Source: CADEED01 sp963839685
GTDB lineage: Bacteria; Pseudomonadota; Gammaproteobacteria; Steroidobacterales; Steroidobacteraceae
DNA: 64,000 nt
Assembly: GCA_963839685.1 (NCBI GenBank)
Contig: CAWIVS010000016.1
Span: 9,148 to 73,147 of the forward strand
Reading direction: 5' to 3'
The position numbers and the translations under genes are program-made. The notes under the pieces were generated by a model. It was not told the origin of the DNA, searched no databases, and saw nothing but the letters and a program-made list of their open reading frames with translations. This document shows positions 55,646 through 63,565 of this stretch, in pieces. Numbering within the stretch: position 1 is the stretch's first letter; each line of letters opens with the position of its first letter.

Positions 55646-57061
55646 ATGCCAACAACCAAGATTCACATCGAATTTCCGGGCCGCATCGTATTCATCGGAT
55701 TCGGCAGCATCGGACAGGGCACGCTGCCGTTGGTCCTGCGTCATATCGGGATTCCGAAAGATCGCGTCACCATCATCACGTCGGACGACCGCGGCCGGAA
55801 GGAGGCCGAGGAATACGGCATCAAGTTCGTGAAGGCCCCCATCACCCGCGACAACTTTCGACGCGAACTCGACCCGTACATCGGGCGGGGCGATTTCGTG
55901 CTCAACGTGTCGGTCGACGTATCGTCGATTGCGCTGGTCAAGTTCTGCTGGTCGAAGGGTGCGATGTACCTCGATACCTGCATCGAGCCCTGGCCGGGCG
56001 GATACACCGACGCCACCATTCCGCACGCCAGGCGCACCAACTATGCGCTGCGCGAAGAGGCGCTCGCGCTGCGCGCGCAGACTCCGCGCGCGCCCACCGC
56101 CGTGCTCACGCACGGTGCCAATCCCGGGCTGGTGTCGCACTTCGTCAAGAAGGCGTTGCTCAACATCGCCAACGACACCGGCGTCGACGCTGGCGCGCCG
56201 ACGGCGCGCGAGGACTGGGCCCAGCTGGCGCGCAAGCTCGGCATCAAGGTGATCCACATTGCCGAACGCGACACGCAGCTCGCGTCCAGGCCGAAAGAGT
56301 TCAACGAATTCGTCAACACCTGGTCGGTGGACGGGTTCGTGAGTGAGGGCCAGCAACCCGCCGAGCTCGGCTGGGGCACACACGAGAAGAATTTCCCGCG
56401 CGATGGCAAGCGTTTTGACTTCGGCGGCGGGTCGGCTATCTACCTCATGCAGCCCGGCGCAGCCACGCGGGTGCGCACCTGGACGCCCAAGGCCGGGCAT
56501 TTCCATGGCTTCCTGATCACGCACGCCGAGGCCATCTCGATCTCCGACTACCTGTCCGTGCGCCAGAGCTCGGAGGTGGTGTACCGCCCGACGGCGCACT
56601 ACTCCTATCACCCGAGCGACTCGGCGGTGGTTTCGGTGCACGAGTTCGCCGGCCGTAACTGGCATCTGCAGGACCGTCAGCGCATCCTCATGGACGAGAT
56701 CATCTCGGGCATGGATGAGCTCGGCGTGCTGCTCGCGGGGCACAAGAAGAATGCCTACTGGTACGGATCGCAGCTCAACATCGACGAAGCCCGCAAGCTC
56801 GCACCATACAACAACGCCACCAGCCTGCAGGTCACGGTCTCGTGCCTCGCTGGCATGATCTGGGCGATGGAAAATCCGAACGTCGGCCTGGTCGAGCCCG
56901 ACGAGATGGATTACAAGCGCAATCTCGAGATCTGCATGCCGTATCTCGGCAACGTGGTGGGCGAATACACCGACTGGACCCCGCTGCATGATCGCGAGCG
57001 GCTGTTCCCGGAGGACCTGGATAAGTCCGATCCCTGGCAGTTCAAGAACGTCCGCGTCTAG
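55646..57061 (+). CDS. hss: Homospermidine synthase
   Basis: 471 residues, intact. NAD-dependent enzyme that builds sym-homospermidine from two putrescines, or from spermidine plus putrescine. Seen: Rossmann start RIVFIGFGSIGQGTLPLVLRH, VLNVSVDVSSIALVKFCW, YLDTCIEPWPGGY, LTHGANPGLVSHFVKKAL, GWGTHEKNFPRDG, NLEICMPYLGNVVGEYTDW. Start ATG 55646 (MPTTKIHIEFPGR). With speA nearby it supports a homospermidine-containing polyamine pool. Its end overlaps the convergent membrane protein gene by 4 bases. Confidence 0.93.
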   Translation: MPTTKIHIEFPGRIVFIGFGSIGQGTLPLVLRHIGIPKDRVTIITSDDRGRKEAEEYGIKFVKAPITRDNFRRELDPYIGRGDFVLNVSVDVSSIALVKFCWSKGAMYLDTCIEPWPGGYTDATIPHARRTNYALREEALALRAQTPRAPTAVLTHGANPGLVSHFVKKALLNIANDTGVDAGAPTAREDWAQLARKLGIKVIHIAERDTQLASRPKEFNEFVNTWSVDGFVSEGQQPAELGWGTHEKNFPRDGKRFDFGGGSAIYLMQPGAATRVRTWTPKAGHFHGFLITHAEAISISDYLSVRQSSEVVYRPTAHYSYHPSDSAVVSVHEFAGRNWHLQDRQRILMDEIISGMDELGVLLAGHKKNAYWYGSQLNIDEARKLAPYNNATSLQVTVSCLAGMIWAMENPNVGLVEPDEMDYKRNLEICMPYLGNVVGEYTDWTPLHDRERLFPEDLDKSDPWQFKNVRV

Positions 57062-57420
57062 CGCACCGGCGGCGGCAGGTCGTACGTTGACGGCGGCCTG
57101 AGCGTCGAGAGCCGCAGGCCGGTGGCGATCACGATCGTCACCAGTGCAAACGAAGTCGCGGCGAACGCGCGCCGCGTCACTTCGCCGGCCGAGACGAATT
57201 CCAGGCGCTGCAGATTCGGCAGGCCGAATGTCAGCACCACCCACAACGGCAGCAGATAGATGATGATCACCGCCGTCCGCGTCCAGAACACGGCGGTGAA
57301 TCCCACCGGGCACACGGCCTCGAGCAGTCGGCGCAAGGGCGCATGGATTGCGGCGACCGTGGCGGTGCTCATGATCAGGGCGATCGCGATGACGGTGCCG
57401 AGCGCGGTGAACTCGTTCAT
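57058..57420 (-). CDS. Small membrane protein of unknown function
   Basis: 120 residues with three hydrophobic segments (ALGTVIAIALIMSTATVAAI, WTRTAVIIIYLLPLWVVLTFGL, FAATSFALVTIVIATGL). No family recognised. ATG 57420 overlaps the stop of the triple-fusion gene (ATGA), making it the last gene of the GbsR/MarR operon. Confidence 0.65.
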   Translation of the reverse strand: MNEFTALGTVIAIALIMSTATVAAIHAPLRRLLEAVCPVGFTAVFWTRTAVIIIYLLPLWVVLTFGLPNLQRLEFVSAGEVTRRAFAATSFALVTIVIATGLRLSTLRPPSTYDLPPPVR

Positions 57421-59279
57421 TTCACATCTCCGGTCTGGCGGACGCGCGCCCAGTGCGCGAGTCCAGGTGCAACTACATGGTCATAGAGCGATTCGCAGAA
57501 GGCGCGCAGCGGCGTCCATGAGAACACGCGCGCCAGCCAGCGGTATTCGGGGATCCGTGCCCACAGTGCGAGTACCGCGGGAAAGCCGCTCACGATGCGG
57601 CCCTGCTCATCGCGCAGGTACAGCCGGCGCTCGAGGTGCTCGCGGCGCAAGCTGTACGCCGCCAGCGGACGGCTGACGCGCATCGAGTCGTGGAAGCGCA
57701 GCGGCAGGTTGCGCCGCTCGGCGGCGCGCGCGTATGCGCCGATCTCCAGCGAACACACCGGGCAGTCACCGTTGAACCAGACCTCGCAGCCGCGGTCGAG
57801 CGCGCGTAATGCAGGTGCACCGGCGCGGTCGGGGACCAGGTCGCGCAGCGCGCTGTCGAGGGTAAAGTGCCGGAACTCGAAGCCGTCGTTGAGCAGGCGC
57901 CGCGGTGCGACGCGCTGGCCCTGCACCAGCAGCTCGGCCATCTCGCCGAGCGACCAGCGCAGCGCAAACGCGGGAATGCGCAGCCATAACGGCCGGTGCA
58001 GGCTGTGCGTCAGGGCGCGCTGAAATTCGCGCTGGCGCACGGCAGCCGGGGCCACGGCATTCAATGGGCCCCGCAGACGCGGGTTGTCCAACGCGCTCTC
58101 GACGATACGCACCAGGTCCACGATGTGAATCCAGGACATCCACTGCCGCCCGTCGCCAATCACCGCCGCCAGTCCCAGTTTCGCCGGCAGTGCCAGGCGC
58201 GGAAAAATTCCGCCGTCACGGCCGAGTACCAGGCCAATGCGCAGATTCACCACGCGCAGGCCCTGCGCCTCGCCGGCATTGGCCGCCGCCTCGCGTTCCA
58301 CGCACAGTCGCGACTGAAAAGCCTGCTTCGCAGGGGACGATTCGCTGAGCCAGTCATCCCCTGCCGGCCCGTAAAAACCCCCGTAGTAACCAATGGCGCT
58401 CGCGGTGACCAGGACACGCGGCGGTGCGGTGCGCGTGGCGCTCCAGTCGAGCAACGCCTGCGTGGTCTTCACGCGGCTGTCGATGAGCAACTGGCGACGT
58501 GCGCGCGTCCACGGCGGACCAATCACCGGCGCGCCGGCCAGCGCGACGATGGCGTCGATGCGCGTCGCCTCCGGGATCTCCGCGAGCGAGGTCACGATGT
58601 GCACTTGCGGGCCGAAGCGTTCGAGCGCGCGATCGGCATCGCGGGTCCATACCCACACCGCATCGCCGCGCCGGCGCAGTGCCCGCACCACGTGCGCGCC
58701 GATGAAGCCGGTGGCGCCGCCGACCAGCACGGCGCGGCCCGAAGCGGTTTCGGCAGCGACGATGGGATCGCGAACCCATTCGGCGGGACGGAAGTGCCGC
58801 AGCGAGGCCAGTCCATCGCGCAGCCCCCAGGCAGCCATGCCGGCTGCGAACATGCTGAATGCCACGGAAAATGCGCCATGCGTGGTGGGCACCACGGCGG
58901 TGGGCAGCACCAACCAGGCGGCGAGCCACGGCGCCAGCGCCATGAGCACCACGCCAAACAGCACAGTGAGCAGCGTGTGCAGCACGCGCTCGAACGCGCT
59001 CAGCCGTCGCGTGCGGTCCTCGATGACGAAGTCGGCCGCGGTGATGACGGCTTCCAGCAGGAGAACCGCGACGATCAAGATCGCCCAGGCGCCGTGCCAT
59101 TCACGCCATGCCAGCGCGAGAAACAGGAAGGCGTACGCGAATGAGCGGGCCGCGTGCAGCGCAAGCTCCAGTCGCGCGCCCCGCCGTTGCGTGAGACGCG
59201 CGGAGATTTCGTGATTCCACAACGAGTCGAGGGCGCCCAACAGCGTCTGCACGGTCAACAGCGAGAACACCAGGGTCAT
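57417..59279 (-). CDS. Membrane domain / TIGR01777 SDR epimerase / DCC thiol-oxidoreductase triple fusion
   Basis: 620 residues, intact. Residues 1-165: about four or five membrane segments with WNHEISARL near the start. Residues 182-475: TIGR01777-type NAD(P)-dependent epimerase (RAVLVGGATGFIGAHVVRALRRRGD, ALAGAPVIG, VLVTASAIGYYG, VNLRIGLVLGRDGGIFPRL, WMSWIHIVDLVRI). Residues about 495-610: DUF393/DCC domain with the DxxCxxC motif GDCPVCSLEIGAYAR. The domains are normally separate proteins. The substrate is unknown. The start overlaps the DUF4166 stop (ATGA). Confidence 0.8.
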   Translation of the reverse strand: MTLVFSLLTVQTLLGALDSLWNHEISARLTQRRGARLELALHAARSFAYAFLFLALAWREWHGAWAILIVAVLLLEAVITAADFVIEDRTRRLSAFERVLHTLLTVLFGVVLMALAPWLAAWLVLPTAVVPTTHGAFSVAFSMFAAGMAAWGLRDGLASLRHFRPAEWVRDPIVAAETASGRAVLVGGATGFIGAHVVRALRRRGDAVWVWTRDADRALERFGPQVHIVTSLAEIPEATRIDAIVALAGAPVIGPPWTRARRQLLIDSRVKTTQALLDWSATRTAPPRVLVTASAIGYYGGFYGPAGDDWLSESSPAKQAFQSRLCVEREAAANAGEAQGLRVVNLRIGLVLGRDGGIFPRLALPAKLGLAAVIGDGRQWMSWIHIVDLVRIVESALDNPRLRGPLNAVAPAAVRQREFQRALTHSLHRPLWLRIPAFALRWSLGEMAELLVQGQRVAPRRLLNDGFEFRHFTLDSALRDLVPDRAGAPALRALDRGCEVWFNGDCPVCSLEIGAYARAAERRNLPLRFHDSMRVSRPLAAYSLRREHLERRLYLRDEQGRIVSGFPAVLALWARIPEYRWLARVFSWTPLRAFCESLYDHVVAPGLAHWARVRQTGDVK

Positions 59280-59935
59280 GTGGTTTCCTCCGTGGCGCAG
59301 AATCGCCCGGTCTGAAAAAACATCTCGCCAAATAACGGATGGGTGACGGTCATCGTGAACCGGAACCAGCCGTGGTCGAGATCGATGTGCTCGACGTGGG
59401 TTACGCCGGGTGACAGCAGGCGCGGCAGCCAGAGCTTCAGGCCGAAGCCGAGGTCGAAATAATAGCCCTGGCTCACGAAATGCAAACTTGCGCCTTCCAC
59501 GTAGGTGTCGAGTGGCATGCACATGCGCGCCGGAAGTCTTTCGATGAGCCGGTGATCCGCATTCACCGCCTTGGTTGAGCGCACCAGGTGCGTGCTGCCG
59601 TCTGCCCAGTGGTATTCGCGATCCCAGGTGACCCCGCCCGGCCCGGGACGTACCAGCACGCGGCTGGCGACATTTGCCCCGGTGCGCGGGGTTACCGGCG
59701 TGCCGAACACCCTGCCGACCCAGGCAAACGCAAGTCCCAGCCAGCTGGCACGCACCACCTCGAGGCTGCCGGCGTAAGTCGCCGCACCGGCGCAGTCCGC
59801 GAAGCGCTCGCGCACCGCTTCGGGCAGCCGGCTCCAGGCGGCGGGGCCGAGCACCGCGCGCAGGCCATGACGCACGCCGCTCGCCTGGCGCTCCTGCACC
59901 AGGGCTTGCGGAAGAGTGCGCGCGGCTTGTGTCAT
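59276..59935 (-). CDS. DUF4166 domain protein
   Basis: 219 residues, soluble. Matches the DUF4166 pattern seen in operons with TIGR01777 epimerases: LGPAAWSRLPEAVRERF, VTPRTGANVASRVLVRPGPGGVTWDREYHW, FRLIERLP-like segment HRLIERLPARM, LHFVSQGYYFDLGFGLKLWLPRLLSPGVTHVEH, GWFRFTMTVTHPLFGEMFFQTG. Function unknown. It lies between the regulator (9 bases) and the fusion gene (ATGA overlap). Confidence 0.8.
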   Translation of the reverse strand: MTQAARTLPQALVQERQASGVRHGLRAVLGPAAWSRLPEAVRERFADCAGAATYAGSLEVVRASWLGLAFAWVGRVFGTPVTPRTGANVASRVLVRPGPGGVTWDREYHWADGSTHLVRSTKAVNADHRLIERLPARMCMPLDTYVEGASLHFVSQGYYFDLGFGLKLWLPRLLSPGVTHVEHIDLDHGWFRFTMTVTHPLFGEMFFQTGRFCATEETT

Positions 59936-59944
59936 GAGCGCTAC

Positions 59945-60469
59945 CTATTCACCGATGACCTTCGCGATGCGTTCGCCCATGCGCATCATCTTGAGCAGCG
60001 TCTTGCGCGGCAGACGCTTCACGGAGTCGTACCAGCGCGTGAGAGTCTCGAGGAACTCGAGCTGGGAGAGGATGCGCTCGCGCACCGCCGCCGGGGTGTC
60101 GCGGTCCTTTTCCAGCTGTGCCGCGCATTCACGCAGCGCCGCGAGCGTCGGGTCGAGCTCACGGCGCTTGCGGCCTTCCATGATCACGCGGAGCACTTCC
60201 CAGGTGTCGTGCTGGGCGGTGAAGAAATCGCGCCGATCACCCAGCACATGGGTGACCTGGGCCAGATCCCAGGACGTCAGCTCCTTGAGGCCGGTGCTCA
60301 CGTTGGAACGCGCAATCCCCAGGGTCTCGCCGATCTCGTCCGCACTGAGCGGCTTTTCCGCGAGATAGAGCAGGGCGTGGATCTGCGCGACGGAGCGGTT
60401 CATGCCCCAGCGGCCGCCCATTTCGCCCCAGTGGACGATGTAACGCTGCATGGTGTCGGTGAGGTGCAT
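59945..60469 (-). CDS. GbsR/MarR-type transcriptional regulator
   Basis: 174 residues from ATG 60469. Winged helix of the GbsR branch: RYIVHWGEMGGRWGMNRSVAQIHALLYLAEKPLSADEIGETLGIARSNVSTGLKELTSWDLAQVTHVLGDRRDFFTA, then a helical dimerisation region. GbsR-type regulators usually repress their own operon. The 28-base palindrome directly upstream (60481-60508) is the obvious operator. First gene of a four-gene operon. Confidence 0.88.
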   Translation of the reverse strand: MHLTDTMQRYIVHWGEMGGRWGMNRSVAQIHALLYLAEKPLSADEIGETLGIARSNVSTGLKELTSWDLAQVTHVLGDRRDFFTAQHDTWEVLRVIMEGRKRRELDPTLAALRECAAQLEKDRDTPAAVRERILSQLEFLETLTRWYDSVKRLPRKTLLKMMRMGERIAKVIGE

Positions 60470-60480
60470 ATCGATCCGCC

Positions 60481-60508
60481 TGTAATTTCTGTCGTTACAG
60501 AAATTACA
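60481..60508 (-). promoter_or_regulatory. Palindromic operator upstream of the GbsR/MarR gene
   Basis: Perfect 12-base arms TGTAATTTCTGT (60481-60492) and ACAGAAATTACA (60497-60508), 4-base centre. It lies 11 bases before the regulator start codon and is strikingly AT-rich in a GC-rich window. It likely overlaps the promoter or transcript start and serves as the binding site for the regulator dimer. Confidence 0.8.
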
Positions 60509-60543
60509 TCCACCGCAGGCGCAAGGCAAGCCTCAGGATTTAC

Positions 60544-61041
60544 TTATTCATAGGAAATCCGCACCACCACGTAAGTGCGCGTACCGCCTGGCAGTTCCAC
60601 GCGAACCTCCTCGTCCAGCGCGCGGCGCATCAGGGCGCGCGCCAGCGGCGCGTCCATGCTGATGTAGCCGGGGGCGTGGTCGAATTCATCCGGTCCGACG
60701 ATGCGGTGGCGCTGCTGTCCGCCGGCGTCGTCCTCGAGCGTCACCCAGGCGCCAAAAAACACGCGATTGCGTTCGCTGGGAGGCTTGTCCACGACCGTCA
60801 TGCCGTCGAGACGTTTGCGCAGGAAACGCACGCGCCGGTCGATCTCGCGCAGGCGCCGTTTGCCGTAGGTGTACTCGGCATTCTCCGAGCGGTCGCCCTG
60901 CGCCGCGGCCTCGGACACCGCCTGCGTGACGCGCGGTCGCTCCACGCGCCACAACTCATCGAGCTCCTGCTTCAGGCGCGCAGCGCCTGCCGGAGTAATG
61001 AACTGCGATCCGGGTTTCTCGGCAGGTCGATAGCGGCTCAT
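60544..61041 (-). CDS. greB: Transcription elongation factor
   Basis: 165 residues. GreA/GreB family: N-terminal coiled coil with FITPAGAARLKQELDELWRVERPRVTQAVSEAAAQGDRSENAEYTYGKRRLREIDRRVRFLRKRL, where the acidic tip carries DRSENAEY, and a C-terminal FKBP-like domain. The YGKRRLREID sequence is the GreB version. It rescues backtracked RNA polymerase by stimulating transcript cleavage. Upstream of the GbsR operon on the same strand but separated by 75 bases that hold the operator. Confidence 0.93.
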   Translation of the reverse strand: MSRYRPAEKPGSQFITPAGAARLKQELDELWRVERPRVTQAVSEAAAQGDRSENAEYTYGKRRLREIDRRVRFLRKRLDGMTVVDKPPSERNRVFFGAWVTLEDDAGGQQRHRIVGPDEFDHAPGYISMDAPLARALMRRALDEEVRVELPGGTRTYVVVRISYE

Positions 61042-61157
61042 TCCAAACTCAGTTAAATCATATGTGATGGAGGTCTCAATCGCCGGGACCCCGCGCCCCG
61101 GGGTTCTGTGCGTCGCCTCACAGCCGTTTTGTGGTCGCGGCTCTACGCTTTGTACCC

Positions 61158-61352
61158 ATGGCAGCCCGCTATTACACGCACTTTGTCACGAGCGCCGAGC
61201 CCGCGCATTCGAGCGAGTGGAGTGGGGTCATCGAGCTGACGCACCCGCTCGGTGAACGCCGCGATTCGAAGGAACTGCGCCGCTTGCTGGCCGCGAACTT
61301 CGAAATCGACGCCGACGACATCAAGATCCTGCAGGTCGCGCGACTGCATTGA
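61158..61352 (+). CDS. Small conserved protein of unknown function
   Basis: 64 residues, no signal peptide: MAARYYTHFVTSAEPAHSS, GVIELTHPLGERRDSKELRRLLAANFEIDADDIKILQVARLH. The pattern suggests a small alpha/beta protein. Not recognised. An intrinsic terminator follows at 61412, so it is a single-gene transcript. Confidence 0.6.
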   Translation: MAARYYTHFVTSAEPAHSSEWSGVIELTHPLGERRDSKELRRLLAANFEIDADDIKILQVARLH

Positions 61353-61411
61353 TGAGCTGAATCCCCTAGCGGACTTCTTTCCCTTCATTGAAAGTCCGCC
61401 TTCCAGCCCCG

Positions 61412-61437
61412 AGCCCCAAAAGCTTGGGGCTTTTTTT
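61412..61437 (+). terminator. Rho-independent terminator
   Basis: Stem AGCCCCAA (61412-61419) and TTGGGGCT (61424-61431), followed by a T-run to 61437. Just upstream is a second inverted repeat, GCGGACTT at 61369-61376 with AAGTCCGC at 61392-61399. Together they should end the small-gene transcript before the M13 peptidase gene. Confidence 0.85.
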
Positions 61438-61474
61438 ATACTCACGGCCATCGCTTCCTTTTCGGGAATTCTTC

Positions 61475-63535
61475 ATGGCCGATCGATTCATCGTCCTGGC
61501 CGCGGCGGCACTGCTCACGGCATGCACCGCGCAGGCTCCCAAATCCACGGTTCCCGGGACGCCGGCAGTTGCGGCTCCCGCCCCGCTCAAGTCGGGACTC
61601 GACCTGACCGGCTTCGACCGAAGCGTTCGTCCACAGGACGACCTGTATCGCTTCGTTGGCGGCAACTGGCTGGCGCACACCGAGATTCCGCCCGACCGGT
61701 CCAATTACGGTTCCTTCATCATTCTCGATGACCAGGCGCAGGAAGAAGTCAAGAACCTGATCGTCGCCGCGTCGCAGCAGCCTGATCGCGCGCCGGGCTC
61801 CGACGCGCAAAAGGTCGGCGATTACTACCTCGCCTACATGAATACCGAGCGCGTGGAACGCCTGGGCCTCGAACCACTCAAGGCCGAACTGGCGCGAATC
61901 GACGCCATCGCCACACCGCGCGATGTGGCGCGCTACATCGGGCACGCGCAGCGCCTCGGTGTCGCCCATCCCTTCTTCTGGTATTCGACGCCCGACAACA
62001 AGAACTCGACCGTGTACATCGGCTCGCTGTTCCAGAGCGGCCTGACCATGCCGGACCGGGACTACTACTTGAATCCCGACGCCAAGTACGCGCAATTCCG
62101 CGCCAGATTTACGGGTTACGTGGAGCAGATACTGGCGCGTGCCGGGGAACGCAACGCGAAATCCGCGGCATCGCGCATCGCGGCGCTCGAAACGCGCATC
62201 GCCAACTACCAGTGGACCAAGGTACAGAACCGCGATCCGGTAAAGACCTACAACCCGATGAGCCTGCCGGAGTATCAGAAGCTGGCGCCCAGCTTCGACT
62301 GGCTGGCGTTCTTCGATGGGCTAGGCGCGCCGGTGCAGAAGCTCGACATCACCCAGCCGACCTACATTACCGGCGTCGGCCAGCTGGTGAAGACCGTGCC
62401 GGTGGCCGACTGGCGCATGTATTTCAAATTCCAGCTGCTCGATGACTTCGCGCCGCTGCTGTCGGCGCAGTTCGCCGACCTCGAATTCGATTTCCACCAG
62501 CGCACCCTGAACGGCGTGAAGGAACCTCAGCCGCGCTGGCGCCTTGCCGTGGATTCCATGGACAACAACATGGGCGAGCTCGTCGGCCGCATGTTCGCCG
62601 AGGCGCATTTCCCGCCGGAGGCCAAGCGCCGGATGCTCGAGCTGGTGAACAACCTGCTGCGTTCCTTCGACACCTCGATCGACGGCCTCGCGTGGATGAG
62701 CTCGGACACGCGCGCCGAGGCAAGGAAAAAGCTCGCCAAGATCACCGTCAAGATCGGCTATCCCGAAAAGTGGCGTGATTACTCGACATACGCCGTGCAA
62801 GCGGGCGACCTGGTCGGCAACGTACTGCGTGGCTCGGAATTCGAGATCAGGCGCCAGATCGCACGCACCGGTGGGCCGGTCGACAAGGGCGAGTGGCTGA
62901 TGACGCCACAGACGGTCAATGCGTACTACAACTCGACCACCAACGAGATCACGTTCCCTGCCGCCATCCTGCGTCCGCCGTTCTTCGACATGAATGCGGA
63001 CGATGCGGTCAACTACGGCGCCATCGGTTCGGTGATCGGCCATGAGATCAGCCACGGCTTCGACGACTCCGGGCGCCAGTTCGATGGCGACGGCAACCTG
63101 CGTGACTGGTGGACGGCCGAAGACGGCGTGAAGTTCAAGGCACGCGCCGCCGAGCTGGTGAAGCAATTTGCCGGTTACAGCGTGCTCGACAACCGGCACC
63201 TCAATGGCGAGTTGACGCTGGGCGAGAACATTGGCGACCTGTCGGGCATGGCGGTGGCGCTGAAGGCGTACAAGATGTCGCTCGCCGGCAAGGCCGCGCC
63301 GCAGATCGACGGCTTCAGCGGCGAACAGCGCTTCTTCCTCGGCTGGGCGCAGGTGTGGCGCCGCAAGTACCGCGACGAGGAGTTGCTGAAGCGCCTGGTG
63401 ACCGATCCGCACAGCCCGAGCGAATTTCGTACGAATGGGCCGACCAGCAATATCGACGCTTTCTACGACGCGTTTGGCGTCAAGGCGGGCGATCGCATGT
63501 ACCGGCCGCCGGACGAGCGTGTCAATATCTGGTGA
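61475..63535 (+). CDS. M13 family (neprilysin/PepO-like) lipoprotein metallopeptidase
   Basis: 686 residues, intact. Lipoprotein signal MADRFIVLAAAALLTAC, then the M13 N-terminal domain (DDLYRFVGGNWLAHTEIPPDRSNYGSF) and the catalytic domain with VNAYYNSTTNEITFPAAIL, HEXXH as GSVIGHEISHGFDDSG, third ligand in GELTLGENIGDLSGMAVAL, and PSEFRTNGPTSNIDAFYDAF. A zinc endopeptidase acting on peptides in the envelope. ATG 61475. The lemA-like gene follows after 30 bases. Confidence 0.95.
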   Translation: MADRFIVLAAAALLTACTAQAPKSTVPGTPAVAAPAPLKSGLDLTGFDRSVRPQDDLYRFVGGNWLAHTEIPPDRSNYGSFIILDDQAQEEVKNLIVAASQQPDRAPGSDAQKVGDYYLAYMNTERVERLGLEPLKAELARIDAIATPRDVARYIGHAQRLGVAHPFFWYSTPDNKNSTVYIGSLFQSGLTMPDRDYYLNPDAKYAQFRARFTGYVEQILARAGERNAKSAASRIAALETRIANYQWTKVQNRDPVKTYNPMSLPEYQKLAPSFDWLAFFDGLGAPVQKLDITQPTYITGVGQLVKTVPVADWRMYFKFQLLDDFAPLLSAQFADLEFDFHQRTLNGVKEPQPRWRLAVDSMDNNMGELVGRMFAEAHFPPEAKRRMLELVNNLLRSFDTSIDGLAWMSSDTRAEARKKLAKITVKIGYPEKWRDYSTYAVQAGDLVGNVLRGSEFEIRRQIARTGGPVDKGEWLMTPQTVNAYYNSTTNEITFPAAILRPPFFDMNADDAVNYGAIGSVIGHEISHGFDDSGRQFDGDGNLRDWWTAEDGVKFKARAAELVKQFAGYSVLDNRHLNGELTLGENIGDLSGMAVALKAYKMSLAGKAAPQIDGFSGEQRFFLGWAQVWRRKYRDEELLKRLVTDPHSPSEFRTNGPTSNIDAFYDAFGVKAGDRMYRPPDERVNIW

Positions 63536-63565
63536 CGGCCCTGAAGTCCGGACCCGGAGATTCCT

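Noticed and set aside
55640..57313. Minus-strand frame of 557 codons across hss
   Set aside because: Antisense shadow of homospermidine synthase, which shows all its motifs on the plus strand.
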